A DNA stretch of 64,000 bases, taken from Dallia pectoralis. Taxonomy: Eukaryota; Chordata; Actinopteri; Esociformes; Umbridae. The notes beneath the pieces are model-generated. The model saw nothing but the letters and a program-made list of their open reading frames with translations. It did no database searches and was not told the DNA's origin. Below, in pieces: positions 51,470-62,010 of the stretch (the first letter of the stretch is position 1; each line of letters starts with the position of its first letter). The stretch is from assembly GCA_029465975.1 (NCBI GenBank), contig CM055737.1:16129645-16193644 (forward strand). Direction: 5' to 3'. Both the position numbers and the translations under genes were made by a program.

Positions 51470-51484
51470 GGCTTGGTTAGTACT

Positions 51485-51502
51485 TGGATGGGAGACCGCC
51501 TA
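51485..51502 (+). promoter_or_regulatory. 5S internal promoter, C box
   Basis: Nt 80-97 (TGGATGGGAGACCGCCTA), the main TFIIIA contact region. Conserved in most units; variants GGATAGGCGACC and GGGACACCGCC occur. Confidence 0.8.
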
Positions 51503-51523
51503 GGAATATCTAGTGTTGTAAGC

Positions 51524-51536
51524 ATTTTGTTATTTT
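51524..51536 (+). terminator. RNA polymerase III terminator, two T4 tracts
   Basis: ATTTTGTTATTTT follows the gene directly. The first TTTT lies 2 nt past GTAAGC and a back-up TTTT follows. Conserved through the array. Confidence 0.8.
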
Positions 51537-52458
51537 CTTGGCGGGAAGAAACAATCAATCAAAAAGTTAATTATGCAGTGAAGAAATCAATAAGAGCTGT
51601 AATTTCAACTTTTCTAATAGCTTACGGCCACACCACCCTGAAAACGCCCGATCTCGTCTGATCTCGGAAGCCAAGCAGGTTGGGCTTGGTTAGTACTTGG
51701 ATGGGAGACCGCCTAGGAATATCTAGTGTTGTAAGCATTTTGTTATTTTCATGGCGGGAAGAAACAATCAATCAAAAAGTTAATTATGCAGTGAAGAAAT
51801 CAATAAGAGCTGTAATTTCAACTTTCTTATAGCTTACGGCCACACCACCCTGAAATCGCCCGATCTCGTCTGATCTCGGAAGCCAAGCAGGGTCGGGCTT
51901 GGTTAGTACTTGGATGGGTGACCGCCTGGGAATATCTAGTGTTGTAAGCATTTTGTTATTTTCTTGGCGGGAAGAAACAAACAATCAAAAAGTTAATTAT
52001 GCAGTGAAGAAATCAATAAGAGCTGTAATTTCAACTTTTCTAATAGCTTACGGCCACACCACCCTGAAAACGCCTCGTCTGATCTCGGAAGCCAAACATG
52101 GTCGGGCTTGGTTAGTACTTGGATGGGAGACCGCCTAGGAATATCTAGTGTTGTAAGCATTTTGTTATTTTCTTGGCGGGAAGAAACAATCAATCAAAAA
52201 GTTAATTATGCAGTGAAGAAATCAATAACAGCTGTATTTTCAACTTTTCTAATACCCTACGGCCACACCACCCTGAAAACGCCTGATCTCGGAAACCAAA
52301 CAGGGTCGGGCTTGGTTAGTACTTGGATGGGAGACCGCCTGGGAATATCTAGTGTTGTAAGCATTTTGTTATTTTCATGGCGGGAAGAAACAATCAATCA
52401 AAAAGTTAATTATGCAGTGAAGAAATCAATAAGAGCTGTAATTTCAACTTTTCTAATA

Positions 52459-52576
52459 GCTTACGGCCACACCACCCTGAAAACGCCCGATCTCGTCTGA
52501 TCTCGGAAGCCAAGCAGGGTCGGGCTTGGTTAGTACTTGGATGGGAGACCGCCTAGGAATATCTAGTGTTGTAAGC
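52459..52576 (+). rRNA. 5S rRNA gene, consensus
   Basis: 118-nt consensus gene in the homogeneous block. Confidence 0.95.
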
Positions 52577-53097
52577 ATTTTGTTATTTTCTTGGCGGGAA
52601 GAAACAATCAATCAAAAAGTTAATTATGCAGTGAAGAAATCAATAAGAGCTGTAATTTCAACTTTTCTAATAGCTTACGGCCACACCACCCTGAAAACGC
52701 CCGATCTCGTCTGATCTCGGAAGCCAAGCAGGTTGGGCTTGGTTAGTACTTGGATGGGAGACCGCCTAGGAATATCTAGTGTTGTAAGCATTTTGTTTTT
52801 TCATGGCGGGAAGAAACAATCAATCAAAAAGTTAATTATGCAGTGAAGAAATCAATAAGAGCTGTAATTTCAACTTTCTAATAGCTTACGGCCACACCAC
52901 CCTGAAAACGCCCGATCTCGTCTGATCTCGGAAGCCAAGCAGGGTCGGGCTTGGTTAGTACTTGGATGGGAGACCGCCTAGGAATATCTAGTGTTGTAAG
53001 CATTTTGTTATTTTCTTGGCGGGAAGAAACAATCAATCAAAAAGTTAATTATGCAGTGAAGAAATCAATAAGAGCTGTAATTTCAACTTTTCTAATA

Positions 53098-53215
53098 GCT
53101 TACGGCCACACCACCCTGAAAACGCCCGATCTCGTCTGATCTCGGAAGCCAAGCAGGGTCGGGCTTGGTTAGTACTTGGATGGGAGACCGCCTAGGAATA
53201 TCTAGTGTTGTAAGC
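53098..53215 (+). rRNA. 5S rRNA gene, consensus
   Basis: 118-nt consensus gene in the homogeneous block. Confidence 0.95.
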
Positions 53216-53440
53216 ATTTTGTTATTTTCTTGGCGGGAAGAAACAATCAATCAAAAAGTTAATTATGCAGTGAAGAAATCAATAACAGCTGTAATTTCAA
53301 CTTTTCTAATAGCTTACGGCCACACCACCCTGAAAACGCCCGATCTCGTCTGATCTCGGAAGCCAAGCAGGGTTGGGCTTGGTTAGTACTTGGATGGGAG
53401 ACCGCCTGGGAATATCTAGTGTTGTAAGCATTTTGTTATT

Positions 53441-53580
53441 TTCTTGGCGGGAAGAAACAATCAATCAAAAAGTTAATTATGCAGTGAAGAAATCAATAAG
53501 AGCTGTAATTTTCTTGGCGGGAAGAAACAATCAATCAAAAAGTTAATTATGCAGTGAAGAAATCAATAAGAGCTGTAATT
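53441..53580 (+). repeat. 70-bp tandem duplication inside one 5S spacer
   Basis: Two adjacent 70-bp copies (53441-53510 and 53511-53580), from TTCTTGGCGG to AGCTGTAATT, make one spacer 166 bp long. The join fuses GTAATT to TTCTTGG, so short T-rich homology may have mediated it. The flanking 5S genes are intact. Confidence 0.95.
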
Positions 53581-54230
53581 TCAACTTTTCTAATAGCTTA
53601 CGGCCACACCACCCTGAAAACGCCCGATCTCGTCTGATCTCGGAAGCCAAGCAGGGTTGGCTTGGTTAGTACTTGGATGGGAGACCGCCTGGAATATCTA
53701 GTGTTGTAAGCATTTTGTTATTTTCTTGGCGGGAAGAAACAATCAATCAAAAAGTTAATTATGCAGTGAAGAAATCAATAAGAGCTGTAATTTCAACTTT
53801 CTAATAGCTTACGGCCACACCACCCTGAAAACGCCCGATCTCTGATCTCGGAAGCCAAGCAGGGTTGGGCTTGGTTAGTACTTGGATGGGAGACCGCCTG
53901 GGAATATCTAGTGTTGTAAGCATTTTGTTATTTTCTTGGCGGGAAGAAACAATCAATCAAAAAGTTAATTATGCAGTGAAGAAATCAATAAGAGCTGTAA
54001 TTTCAACTTTCTAATAGCTTACGGCCACACCACCCTGAAAACGCCCGATCTCGTCTGATCTCGGAAGCCAAGCAGGGTCGGGCTTGGTTAGTACTTGGAT
54101 GGGAGACCGCCTAGGAATATCTAGTGTTGTAAGCATTTTGTTATTTTCTTGGCGGGAAGAAACAATCAATCAAAAAGTTAATTATGCAGTGAAGAAATCA
54201 ATAAGAGCTGTAATTTCAACTTTTCTAATA

Positions 54231-54348
54231 GCTTACGGCCACACCACCCTGAAAACGCCCGATCTCGTCTGATCTCGGAAGCCAAGCAGGGTCGGGCTTG
54301 GTTAGTACTTGGATGGGAGACCGCCTAGGAATATCTAGTGTTGTAAGC
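54231..54348 (+). rRNA. 5S rRNA gene, consensus
   Basis: 118-nt consensus gene. Confidence 0.95.
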
Positions 54349-55074
54349 ATTTTGTTATTTTCTTGGCGGGAAGAAACAATCAATCAAAAAGTTAATTATG
54401 CAGTGAAGAAATCAATAAGAGCTGTAATTTCAACTTTTCTAATAGCTTACGGCCACACCACCCTGAAAACGCCCGATCTCGTCTGATCTCGGAAGCCAAG
54501 CAGGGTCGGGCTTGGTTAGTACTTGGATGGGAGACCGCCTAGGAATATCTAGTGTTGTAAGCATTTTGTTATTTTCTTGGCGGGAAGAAACAATCAATCA
54601 AAAAGTTAATTATGCAGTGAAGAAATCAATAACAGCTGTAATTTCAACTTTCTAATACCCTACGGCCACACCACCCTGAAACGCCCGATCTCGGAAAGCC
54701 AAACAGGGTCGGGCTTGGTTAGTACTTGGATGGGAGACCGCCTAGGAATATCTAGTGTTGTAAGCATTTTGTTATTTTCTTGGCGGGAAGAAACAATCAA
54801 TCAAAAAGTTAATTATGCAGTGAAGAAATCAATAAGAGCTGTAATTTCAACTTTCTAATAGCTTACGGCCACACCACCCTGAAAACGCCCGATCTCGTCT
54901 GATCTCGGAAGCCAAGCAGGGTCGGGCTTGGTTAGTACTTGGATGGGAGACCGCCTAGGAATATCTAGTGTTGTAAGCATTTTGTTATTTTCTTGGCGGG
55001 AAGAAACAATCAATCAAAAAGTTAATTATGCAGTGAAGAAATCAATAAGAGCTGTAATTTCAACTTTTCTAATA

Positions 55075-55192
55075 GCTTACGGCCACACCACCCTGAAAAC
55101 GCCCGATCTCGCCTGATCTCGGAAGCCAAACAGGGTCGGGCTTGGTTAGTACTTGGATGGGAGACCGCCTAGGAATATCTAGTGTTGTAAGC
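55075..55192 (+). rRNA. 5S rRNA gene, full length (T38C, G56A)
   Basis: GATCTCGCCTGATCTCGG with CCAAACAGGG. Confidence 0.9.
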
Positions 55193-55288
55193 ATTTTGTT
55201 ATTTTCTTGGCGGGAAGAAACAATCAATCAAAAAGTTAATTATGCAGTGAAGAAATCAATAAGAGCTGTAATTTCAACTTTTCTAATA

Positions 55289-55406
55289 GCTTACGGCCAC
55301 ACCACCCTGAAAACGCCCGATCTCGTCTGATCTCGGAAGCCAAGCAGGGTTGGGCTTGGTTAGTACTTGGATGGGAGACCGCCTAGGAATATCTAGTGTT
55401 GTAAGC
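55289..55406 (+). rRNA. 5S rRNA gene, full length (C63T)
   Basis: Consensus except GGGTTGGG. Confidence 0.93.
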
Positions 55407-56979
55407 ATTTTGTTATTTTCTTGGCGGGAAGAAACAATCAATCAAAAAGTTAATTATGCAGTGAAGAAATCAATAAGAGCTGTAATTTCAACTTTTCTAA
55501 TAGCTTACGGCCACACCACCCTGAAAACGCCCGATCTCGTCTGATCTCGGAAGCCAAGCAGGGTCGGGCTTGGTTAGTACTTGGATGGGAGACCGCCTAG
55601 GAATATCTAGTGTTGTAAGCATTTTGTTATTTTCTTGGCGGGAAGAAACAATCAATCAAAAAGTTAATTATGCAGTGAAGAAATCAATAAGAGCTGTAAT
55701 TTCAACTTTCTAATAGCTTACGGCCACACCACCCTGAAACGCCCGATCTCGGAAAGCCAAACAGGGTCGGGCTTGGTTAGTACTTGGATGGGAGACCGCC
55801 TAGGAATATCTAGTGTTGTAAGCATTTTGTTATTTTCTTGGCGGGAAGAAACAATCAATCAAAAAGTTAATTATGCAGTGAAGAAATCAATAAGAGCTGT
55901 AATTTCAACTTTTCTAATAGCTTACGGCCACACCACCCTGAAAACGCCCGATCTCGTCTGATCTCGGAAGCCAAGCAGGGTTGGGCTTGGTTAGTACTTG
56001 GATGGGAGACCGCCTAGGAATATCTAGTGTTGTAAGCATTTTGTTATTTTCATGGCGGGAAGAAACAATCAATCAAAAAGTTAATTATGCAGTGAAGAAA
56101 TCAATAAGAGCTGTAATTTCAACTTTCTAATAGCTTACGGCCACACCACCCTGAAAACGCCCGATCTCGTCTGATCTCGGAAGCCAAGCAGGGTCGGGCT
56201 TGGTTAGTACTTGGATGGGAGACCGCCTAGGAATATCTAGTGTTGTAAGCATTTTGTTATTTTCTTGGCGGGAAGAAACAATCAATCAAAAGTTAATTAT
56301 GCAGTGAAGAAATCAATAAGAGCTGTAATTTCAACTTTTCTAATAGCTTACGGCCACACCACCCTGAAAACGCCCGATCTCGTCTGATCTCGGAAGCCAA
56401 ACAGGGTCGGGCTTGGTTAGTACTTGGATGGGAGACCGCCTAGGAATATCTAGTGTTGTAAGCATTTTGTTATTTTCTTGGCGGGAAGAAACAATCAATC
56501 AAAAAGTTAATTATGCAGTGAAGAAATCAATAAGAGCTGTAATTTCAACTTTTCTAATACCCTACGGCCACACCACCCTGAAAACGCCGTCTGATCTCGG
56601 AAGCCAAGCAGGGTCGGGCTTGGTTAGTACTTGGATGGGAGACCGCCTGGGAATATCTAGTGTTGTAAGCATTTTGTTATTTTCTTGGCGGGAAGAAACA
56701 ATCAATCAAAAAGTTAATTATGCAGTGAAGAAATCAATAAGAGCTGTAATTTCAACTTTTCTAATAGCTTACGGCCACACCACCCTGAAACGCCCGATCT
56801 CGTCTGATCTCGGAAGCCAAGCAGGGTCGGGCTTGGTTAGTACTTGGATGGGAGACCGCCTAGGAATATCTAGTGTTGTAAGCATTTTGTTATTTTCTTG
56901 GCGGGAAGAAACAATCAATCAAAAAGTTAATTATGCAGTGAAGAAATCAATAAGAGCTGTAATTTCAACTTTTCTAATA

Positions 56980-57097
56980 GCTTACGGCCACACCACCCTG
57001 AAAACGCCCGATCTCGTCTGATCTCGGAAGCCAAGCAGGGTTGGGCTTGGTTAGTACTTGGATGGGAGACCGCCTAGGAATATCTAGTGTTGTAAGC
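56980..57097 (+). rRNA. 5S rRNA gene, full length (C63T)
   Basis: Consensus except GGGTTGGG. Confidence 0.93.
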
Positions 57098-58024
57098 ATT
57101 TTGTTATTTTCTTGGCGGGAAGAAACAATCAATCAAAAAGTTAATTATGCAGTGAAGAAATCAATAAGAGCTGTAATTTCAACTTTTCTAATAGCTTACG
57201 GCCACACCACCCTGAAAACGCCTGATCTCGGAAGCCAAGCAGGGTCGGGCTTGGTTAGTACTTGGATGGGAGACCGCCTGGAATATCTAGTGTTGTAAGC
57301 ATTTTGTTATTTTCTTGGCGGGAAGAAACAATCAATCAAAAGTTAATTATGCAGTGAAGAAATCAATAAGAGCTGTAATTTCAACTTTTCTAATAGCTTA
57401 CGGCCACACCACCCTGAAAACGCCCGATCTCGTCTGATCTCGGAAGCCAAGCAGGGTTGGGCTTGGTTAGTACTTGGATGGGAGACCGCCTAGGAATATC
57501 TAGTGTTGTAAGCATTTTGTTATTTTCTTGGCGGGAAGAAACAATCAATCAAAAGTTAATTATGCAGTGAAGAAATCAATAAGAGCTGTAATTTCAACTT
57601 TTCTAATAGCTTACGGCCACACCACCCTGAAACGCCCGATCTCGGAAGCCAAACATGGTCGGGCTTGGTTAGTACTTGGATGGGAGACCGCCTAGGAATA
57701 TCTAGTGTTGTAAGCATTTTGTTATTTTCTTGGCGGGAAGAAACAATCAATCAAAAGTTAATTATGCAGTGAAGAAATCAATAAGAGCTGTAATTTCAAC
57801 TTTTCTAATAGCTTACGGCCACACCACCCTGAAAACGCCCGATCTCGTCTGATCTCGGAAGCCAAACAGGGTCGGGCTTGGTTAGTACTTGGATGGGAGA
57901 CCGCCTAGGAATATCTAGTGTTGTAAGCATTTTGTTATTTTCTTGGCGGGAAGAAACAATCAATCAAAAAGTTAATTATGCAGTGAAGAAATCAATAACA
58001 GATGTATTTTCAACTTTTCTAATA

Positions 58025-58142
58025 GCCTACGGCCTCACGACCCTGAAAACGCCCGATCTCGTCTGATCTCGGAAGCCAAGCAGGGTCGGGCTTGGTTAGT
58101 ACTTGGATGGGAGACCGCCTGGGAATATCTAGTGTTGTAAGC
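58025..58142 (+). rRNA. 5S rRNA gene, full length 5'-end variant
   Basis: GCCTACGGCCTCACGACC at the 5' end. T3C weakens one helix I pair. Promoter boxes are intact. Confidence 0.85.
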
Positions 58143-58443
58143 ATTTTGTTATTTTCTTGGCGGGAAGAAACAATCAATCAAAAAGTTAATTATGCAGTGA
58201 AGAAATCAATAAGAGCTGTAATTTCAACTTTTCTAATACCTTACGGCCACACCACCCTGAAAACGCCCGATCTCGGGAAGCCAAACAGGGTCGGGCTTGG
58301 TTAGTACTTGGATGGGAGACCGCCTAGGAATATCTAGTGTTGTAAGCATTTTGTTATTTTCTTGGCGGGAAGAAACAATCAATCAAAAAGTTAATTATGC
58401 AGTGAAGAAATCAATAACAGCTGTAATTTCAACTTTTCTAATA

Positions 58444-58473
58444 GCTTACGGCCACACCACCCTGAAAACGCCC
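58444..58473 (+). pseudogene. 5' part of the interrupted 5S rRNA gene (nt 1-30)
   Basis: Gene sequence from GCTTACGG to AAAACGCCC, then an abrupt change to non-5S sequence. It carries none of the internal promoter. The remaining 3' part is at 63849-63941. Confidence 0.95.
58465..58473 (+). repeat. Left target-site duplication (AAAACGCCC)
   Basis: 5S nt 22-30, repeated at the right junction as (AAAA)CGCCC at 63845-63853. Sure length is 5 bp, maximum 9 bp, because the As merge with the poly(A). Confidence 0.78.
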
Positions 58474-58689
58474 CCTGTTGGTTGGGAGTTTGTATGCAAA
58501 CAGGAAGTGTTTTGGCTACAGTTGGGAGAGGAAGGCTCTCCCGAAATTTGTTTGTTTTTCTTTGTAATTAGTTTAATTAGTTTGACTAACTTGTTCATTG
58601 TTAGTTTTTTTTTTTTGTGTTTGTTTTAAACCACCCAACAGAGGCTTACAGCTGTCTGGAAGGTGGTTTTTGTCTTTGTTTTTGTGAAA
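58474..58689 (+). other. LINE 5' untranslated region
   Basis: About 216 nt before the first plausible ATG, including a 12-T run (58605-58616). It starts within a run of Cs, so the exact first base is ambiguous by 1-2 nt. No promoter motif is clear. The region presumably holds the element's own promoter or is read from outside. Confidence 0.65.
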
Positions 58690-59830
58690 ATGGACGGATC
58701 TACTGTGGACGACTTGGAAATGGCTGGAGGGACACGCACTAATAATGACAATGGACCGGAAAATGGACAAAGAGATGGACATGGAAATGATGGTAATAAG
58801 AAAAACAATTTTGGGAAGAAGAAATATATGAAGGAAGCAACAGTAATTGTAAATATGGACAGAGCGACTGGTGTAAAGGCAGAGGATATAATTAAGGCAG
58901 TAGCAGGGAAAGTTGGGGAAGGAAAACTTTTGGCGGTGAGACCGAGACAGGGAGGGGAGTATGAGCTGACGGTGGAGAACGAGCTGTGCGAAGTTTTATT
59001 AGAGGGCCTGGAAATAAATGGAGCTACATGTGAGTCCGCCAGCTACAAAATCGTGACTATGTGGTTTCTTTTATGCATGTGCCGGCTTATCTGGAGGATG
59101 AAAGCATTTTAGGAAAATTGATAGGATGGGGAGTTCTCCCCATTTCTGATTTAAAAAGACGATTGTATCCGGGCACTAACATCGAAGACGGGACCAGGTT
59201 TTTAAAAGTAAGATTCCCTAAAGCGGTTTCTTCTCTGCCCTATAGCACAAAACTAGACACTGCAGACGGGCCACAGTATTTCCGGGTGATGCACAGTCAC
59301 CAGGTGAAAACCTGTAGGCTGTGCATGAGCCCGGAGCATATTATGAAAGATTGCCCAACCTTTATGTGCTACAAGTGCGGTGAGAGGGGACATTTTGCTA
59401 GGAACTGCAATCCAGTAAGATGCCCAGAGTGTAGGGAGACATTGGATAAATGTGAGTGTTGGATGGAAGGGGAAGGTGAGAGGAGAGAAAATAAGGAGGA
59501 TGAGCCGGAAAATGAGACACAGGAACAGAAGGATACAGAAGAGGAGCTAACAACGGAGAGACGAGCGAAGACATTATTGAGAAGAAGAATGGTGAAGACG
59601 GAACCCAAGATGGAGGATTAGACAGGGCACAGATGGACATATCTTCCACAGATAACATTTTTATTCCTGAGGTGGAAAGCGTCAAACGAAAGACGGAACA
59701 CAATAAAGACACTGACAGTGAAGGAGAGGCACAGGAGGAGTTGGAGAAGGACAAAGTGGAGACAGGGTTAACACGAAGGCGATCTTTTAAGGTAAAACCC
59801 AATGTAAAGCTACAAGGAAAAAAGCATTGA
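58690..59830 (+). pseudogene. LINE ORF1 (nucleic-acid-binding protein), frameshifted
   Basis: ORF1 encodes the RNA-binding/chaperone partner of the LINE particle. ATG at 58690 opens an acidic, Asn/Gly-rich N-terminus (MDGSTVDDLEMAGG), then a segment starting KEATVIVNMD that may be an RRM-like fold. A frameshift near 59055 moves coding to the frame of 59061-59621, which holds LYPGT, VRFPKAVSSLPYS and YFRVMHSHQVK, typical of fish Tx1-type ORF1. Two zinc knuckles follow: C-x2-C-x4-H-x4-C twice, at 59313-59408, then a further C-x2-C. After a highly charged stretch a second frameshift near 59560 leads to the tail ending in KLQGKKH with its stop at 59828-59830. Without sequencing error the protein would be truncated before the knuckles. 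Confidence 0.82.
59313..59408 (+). other. Paired CCHC zinc knuckles of ORF1
   Basis: First knuckle CRLCMSPEHIMKDC, second CYKCGERGHFARNC, separated by four residues (PTFM). All eight metal ligands are present. Confidence 0.93.
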
Positions 59831-59950
59831 AAACTAGTTTAGGGAAAAGTTTCAATAGATATAAAGTGTTAGAGGATTTGGAGGAGGATGAATGAGATGA
59901 TGGGTTTTAGCTGTTTATTATCTTTTATCTTTTTAATGGTTTTAAGTTGT

Positions 59951-60617
59951 GTGAGTTTCAATGCAAGAGGGCTTATGGATTGGAGGAAATTTGAAAAGAT
60001 TACAGAAAAATGTAAAGGGAAGACATTATTGTATTACAAGAAACTAACTGGAAGGAAAATGTGATGATTGATTTTAAAAAGAGATGGGATGGTGGGATTT
60101 TATACAATAATGGAGATGGGAGGATTGGGAGAGGAGTGGCTTTTTAATGAAGCATGATGTTTTTAAAGTAAGTAAAGTTGTTTATAGGGATAAAATAGGG
60201 AAATGTATAGTGATCAAGATAAACTGGGATGGAAGAGAATTGATTTTAGTAAATGTACATGCGCCAACGGAGGAGAAGGAAAAGAAGGAGTTTTTAATGT
60301 TTTAGGAATTATTATAAAGAAATACAAGGAAATAATTATGTTGGGGGATTTTAACACAGTTTTTAGTAAACGTGATATGGCAGAAGGAATGGTTTTAGAA
60401 CAGATAGGGGAGAAATGAATTAAAAGCGTTGATGGGAGAAAATAATATGATTGATGTATGGAGAGAAAGGAATGAAAACAAAGTAGAATTTTCAAGGAGA
60501 CAAATAGTGGGGAATTTTGTGTGCCAAACGAGAATTGATTTTGTTTTATGTACGAGAAATGTGGAGGATTTTATCGAAAACATTAAGTATGAAGACGCAA
60601 GTTTTAGTGATCATAAG
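59951..60617 (+). other. ORF2 apurinic-type endonuclease domain
   Basis: Visible motifs: SFNARGL at 59954-59974, LQETNW at about 60034-60051, VNVHAPT around 60249-60269, LGDFNTV at 60341-60361, RIDFVL at 60531-60548 and SDH at 60606-60614. The Glu of QE, Asp and Asn of GDFN, Asp of RID, and Asp/His of SDH are the catalytic positions of this family. This domain would set the 5S target choice. Confidence 0.85.
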
Positions 60618-61289
60618 TTTTTATTTTTAAATTAGATTGGAGTCAAGTGCGCAGAGGGCCAGGGTTATGGATTTTAAATGCAGAGATGCTTAAACAAGAA
60701 GGATATGTTTTACAAGTTAAAGAAATAATTGAACAGGAAAAGGGAAATGAAATGTATGAAGAGGATAAGAGACAATGGTGGGAGAATGTAAAGTTTTCAA
60801 TCAAAAAGTTTTCAATAAAGTATTGTAGTTCAATAAGGAAATACGAAAGGGACAAAGTAGAAGAAATAAAGGACAGTTTGGGAAAGGAATTGAAAAAGGA
60901 CAATAAAGATATCCAAAAGATAATGGGAATAGAGGAGAAACTGAAAGAAATGGAGGAAAAAGAATATGAGGGGGCAAGTTTAAGAAGTAAGGCAAAATAT
61001 ATGGTGGAGGGTGAAAAATGCACAAAGTTCTTTTTGATTTGGAAAAGAAGAAAGGAAAAGCAGAAACAATTAAAGAGATAAGAGGTAGAAATAGGGAAAT
61101 TGTGGTAGGGAATGAAAACATTTTAGAAGAAATAAAAATATTTTATGAAGACCTTTTTAGTACAAGGGGTGTAGAAGAGGGGGAAAGGAGAATTTGTTAA
61201 ATCAAATAACTGCAAAGATAAGCACGGTAGATGAAAAGATTGTGACCAAGCAATCAGGGAAGAAGAGATAGAAAATGCAATAGATCAGC

Positions 61290-62010
61290 TGAGTAAAAAG
61301 AAAAGTCCGGGAATAGATGGCTTGGGAAGTGAGTTCTATATATGTTTTAAAGAGGTTTTAACAAAGATTTTAAAGGAGGTTTTTGATCGAATTTTTGAAA
61401 AAGGTGAAATTAATGAAAGAATGAGGATGGGATTAATGAAACTGATATATAAAAAGAAGGGGAAAAGGTCGATTTAAAAAATTACAGACCAATCACAATG
61501 CAGAACACAGATCTTAAAATTTTAGCAAAGGTTTTAGCAAACAGATTGAAGGAAGTAATGCCAAGTATTGTTAAAACCAACCAAGCCTATGGAATAAAGG
61601 GAAGAGATATTGCAGACATCACTATGAGCATAAGGGACACAATATGGTATATGAAAGAAAAAAAAAGAAGATGGTTATGTTATCAGTCTGGATTTTGAAA
61701 AGGCTTTTGATAGGGTGGAACATGGGTATTTATTTGCGGTTTTAAGGAGGTTTGGTTTTGGGGAAAATTTTATCAAATGGATTGAGATTTTATATAAGGG
61801 AGCATTAGCAAGGATAAAATGTAATGGTTTTTTAACAGACTGTTTTAGGATTACACGCTCAATAAGACAAGGGTGTCCACTGTCGGCTTTATTATATTCA
61901 ATAGCGGCTGAGCCTTTGGGTCTGGCTATAAGAAAAGAAGCTGACATAAAGGGTATACAGATTGACGGTAATAAGATTGAAGGAAAAGTTTTCAGTATGC
62001 TGATGACACT
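61290..62010 (+). other. ORF2 reverse transcriptase domain
   Basis: SPGIDG at 61304-61321, NYRPI at 61480-61494, DFEKAFDRV at 61691-61717 (motif A), RQGCPL at 61865-61882 (motif B) and YADD at 61996-62007 (motif C). All catalytic aspartates are present in the DNA, but motifs A and C lie in different frames (a one-base loss at about 61988). Confidence 0.9.

Larger units (their letters stand above)
51406..51523 (+). rRNA. 5S rRNA gene, consensus (reference unit)
   Basis: Clean example of the full class. It encodes the 5S RNA of the large ribosomal subunit, transcribed by RNA polymerase III with TFIIIA. Helix I pairs GCTTACG with TGTAAGC. Two direct GATCTCG copies lie at nt 31-37 and 41-47, with the A box at about nt 50-64 and the C box at about nt 80-97. 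Compared with the usual vertebrate form, the 3' third is divergent (GCCTAGGAATATCTAGTG in place of a GCCTGGGAATACC-type hairpin). Helix IV can still form if the pairing register shifts by one (CTAG with CTAG). Confidence 0.96.
51021..58473 (+). repeat. 5S rDNA tandem array, homogeneous block next to the retrotransposon
   Basis: Mostly full-length 214-bp consensus units with GCTTACGG starts, few short units, and differences largely limited to single-base homopolymer changes (TTTCTAATA for TTTTCTAATA, AAAAGTT for AAAAAGTT). This is the cleanest stretch of apparently functional 5S genes. It ends inside a gene at nucleotide 30, where the LINE begins. Confidence 0.97.

Noticed and set aside
913..58000. 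Recurrent - strand open frames containing ENNKMLTTLDIPRRSPIQVL
   Set aside because: Antisense readings of the same 5S gene and spacer, repeating with the array period.
37..58470. Over a hundred + strand open frames of 62-200 residues sharing the string STWMGDRLGISSVVSILL
   Set aside because: They are translations of the 5S gene and spacer. The 204-bp short unit equals 68 codons, so consecutive short units stay open; starts are TTG and follow the repeat period. There is no coding signature beyond the repeat.
1..58473. CRISPR-like array (regular repeats with spacers)
   Set aside because: The whole 204-214 bp unit is repeated and both parts are conserved. It is a eukaryotic 5S rDNA array.
58663..58689. 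GTG upstream start for ORF1 adding a VFVFVFVK leader
   Set aside because: The extra residues come from a GTTTTTGTC-rich UTR tract, and an ATG at 58690 opens the normal-looking N-terminus.
58573..58808. - strand open frames in the LINE 5' UTR and other - strand frames across 59.4-63.7 kb
   Set aside because: Low-complexity Ser/Phe/Leu-rich shadows of the A-rich + strand LINE; no recognisable domain.
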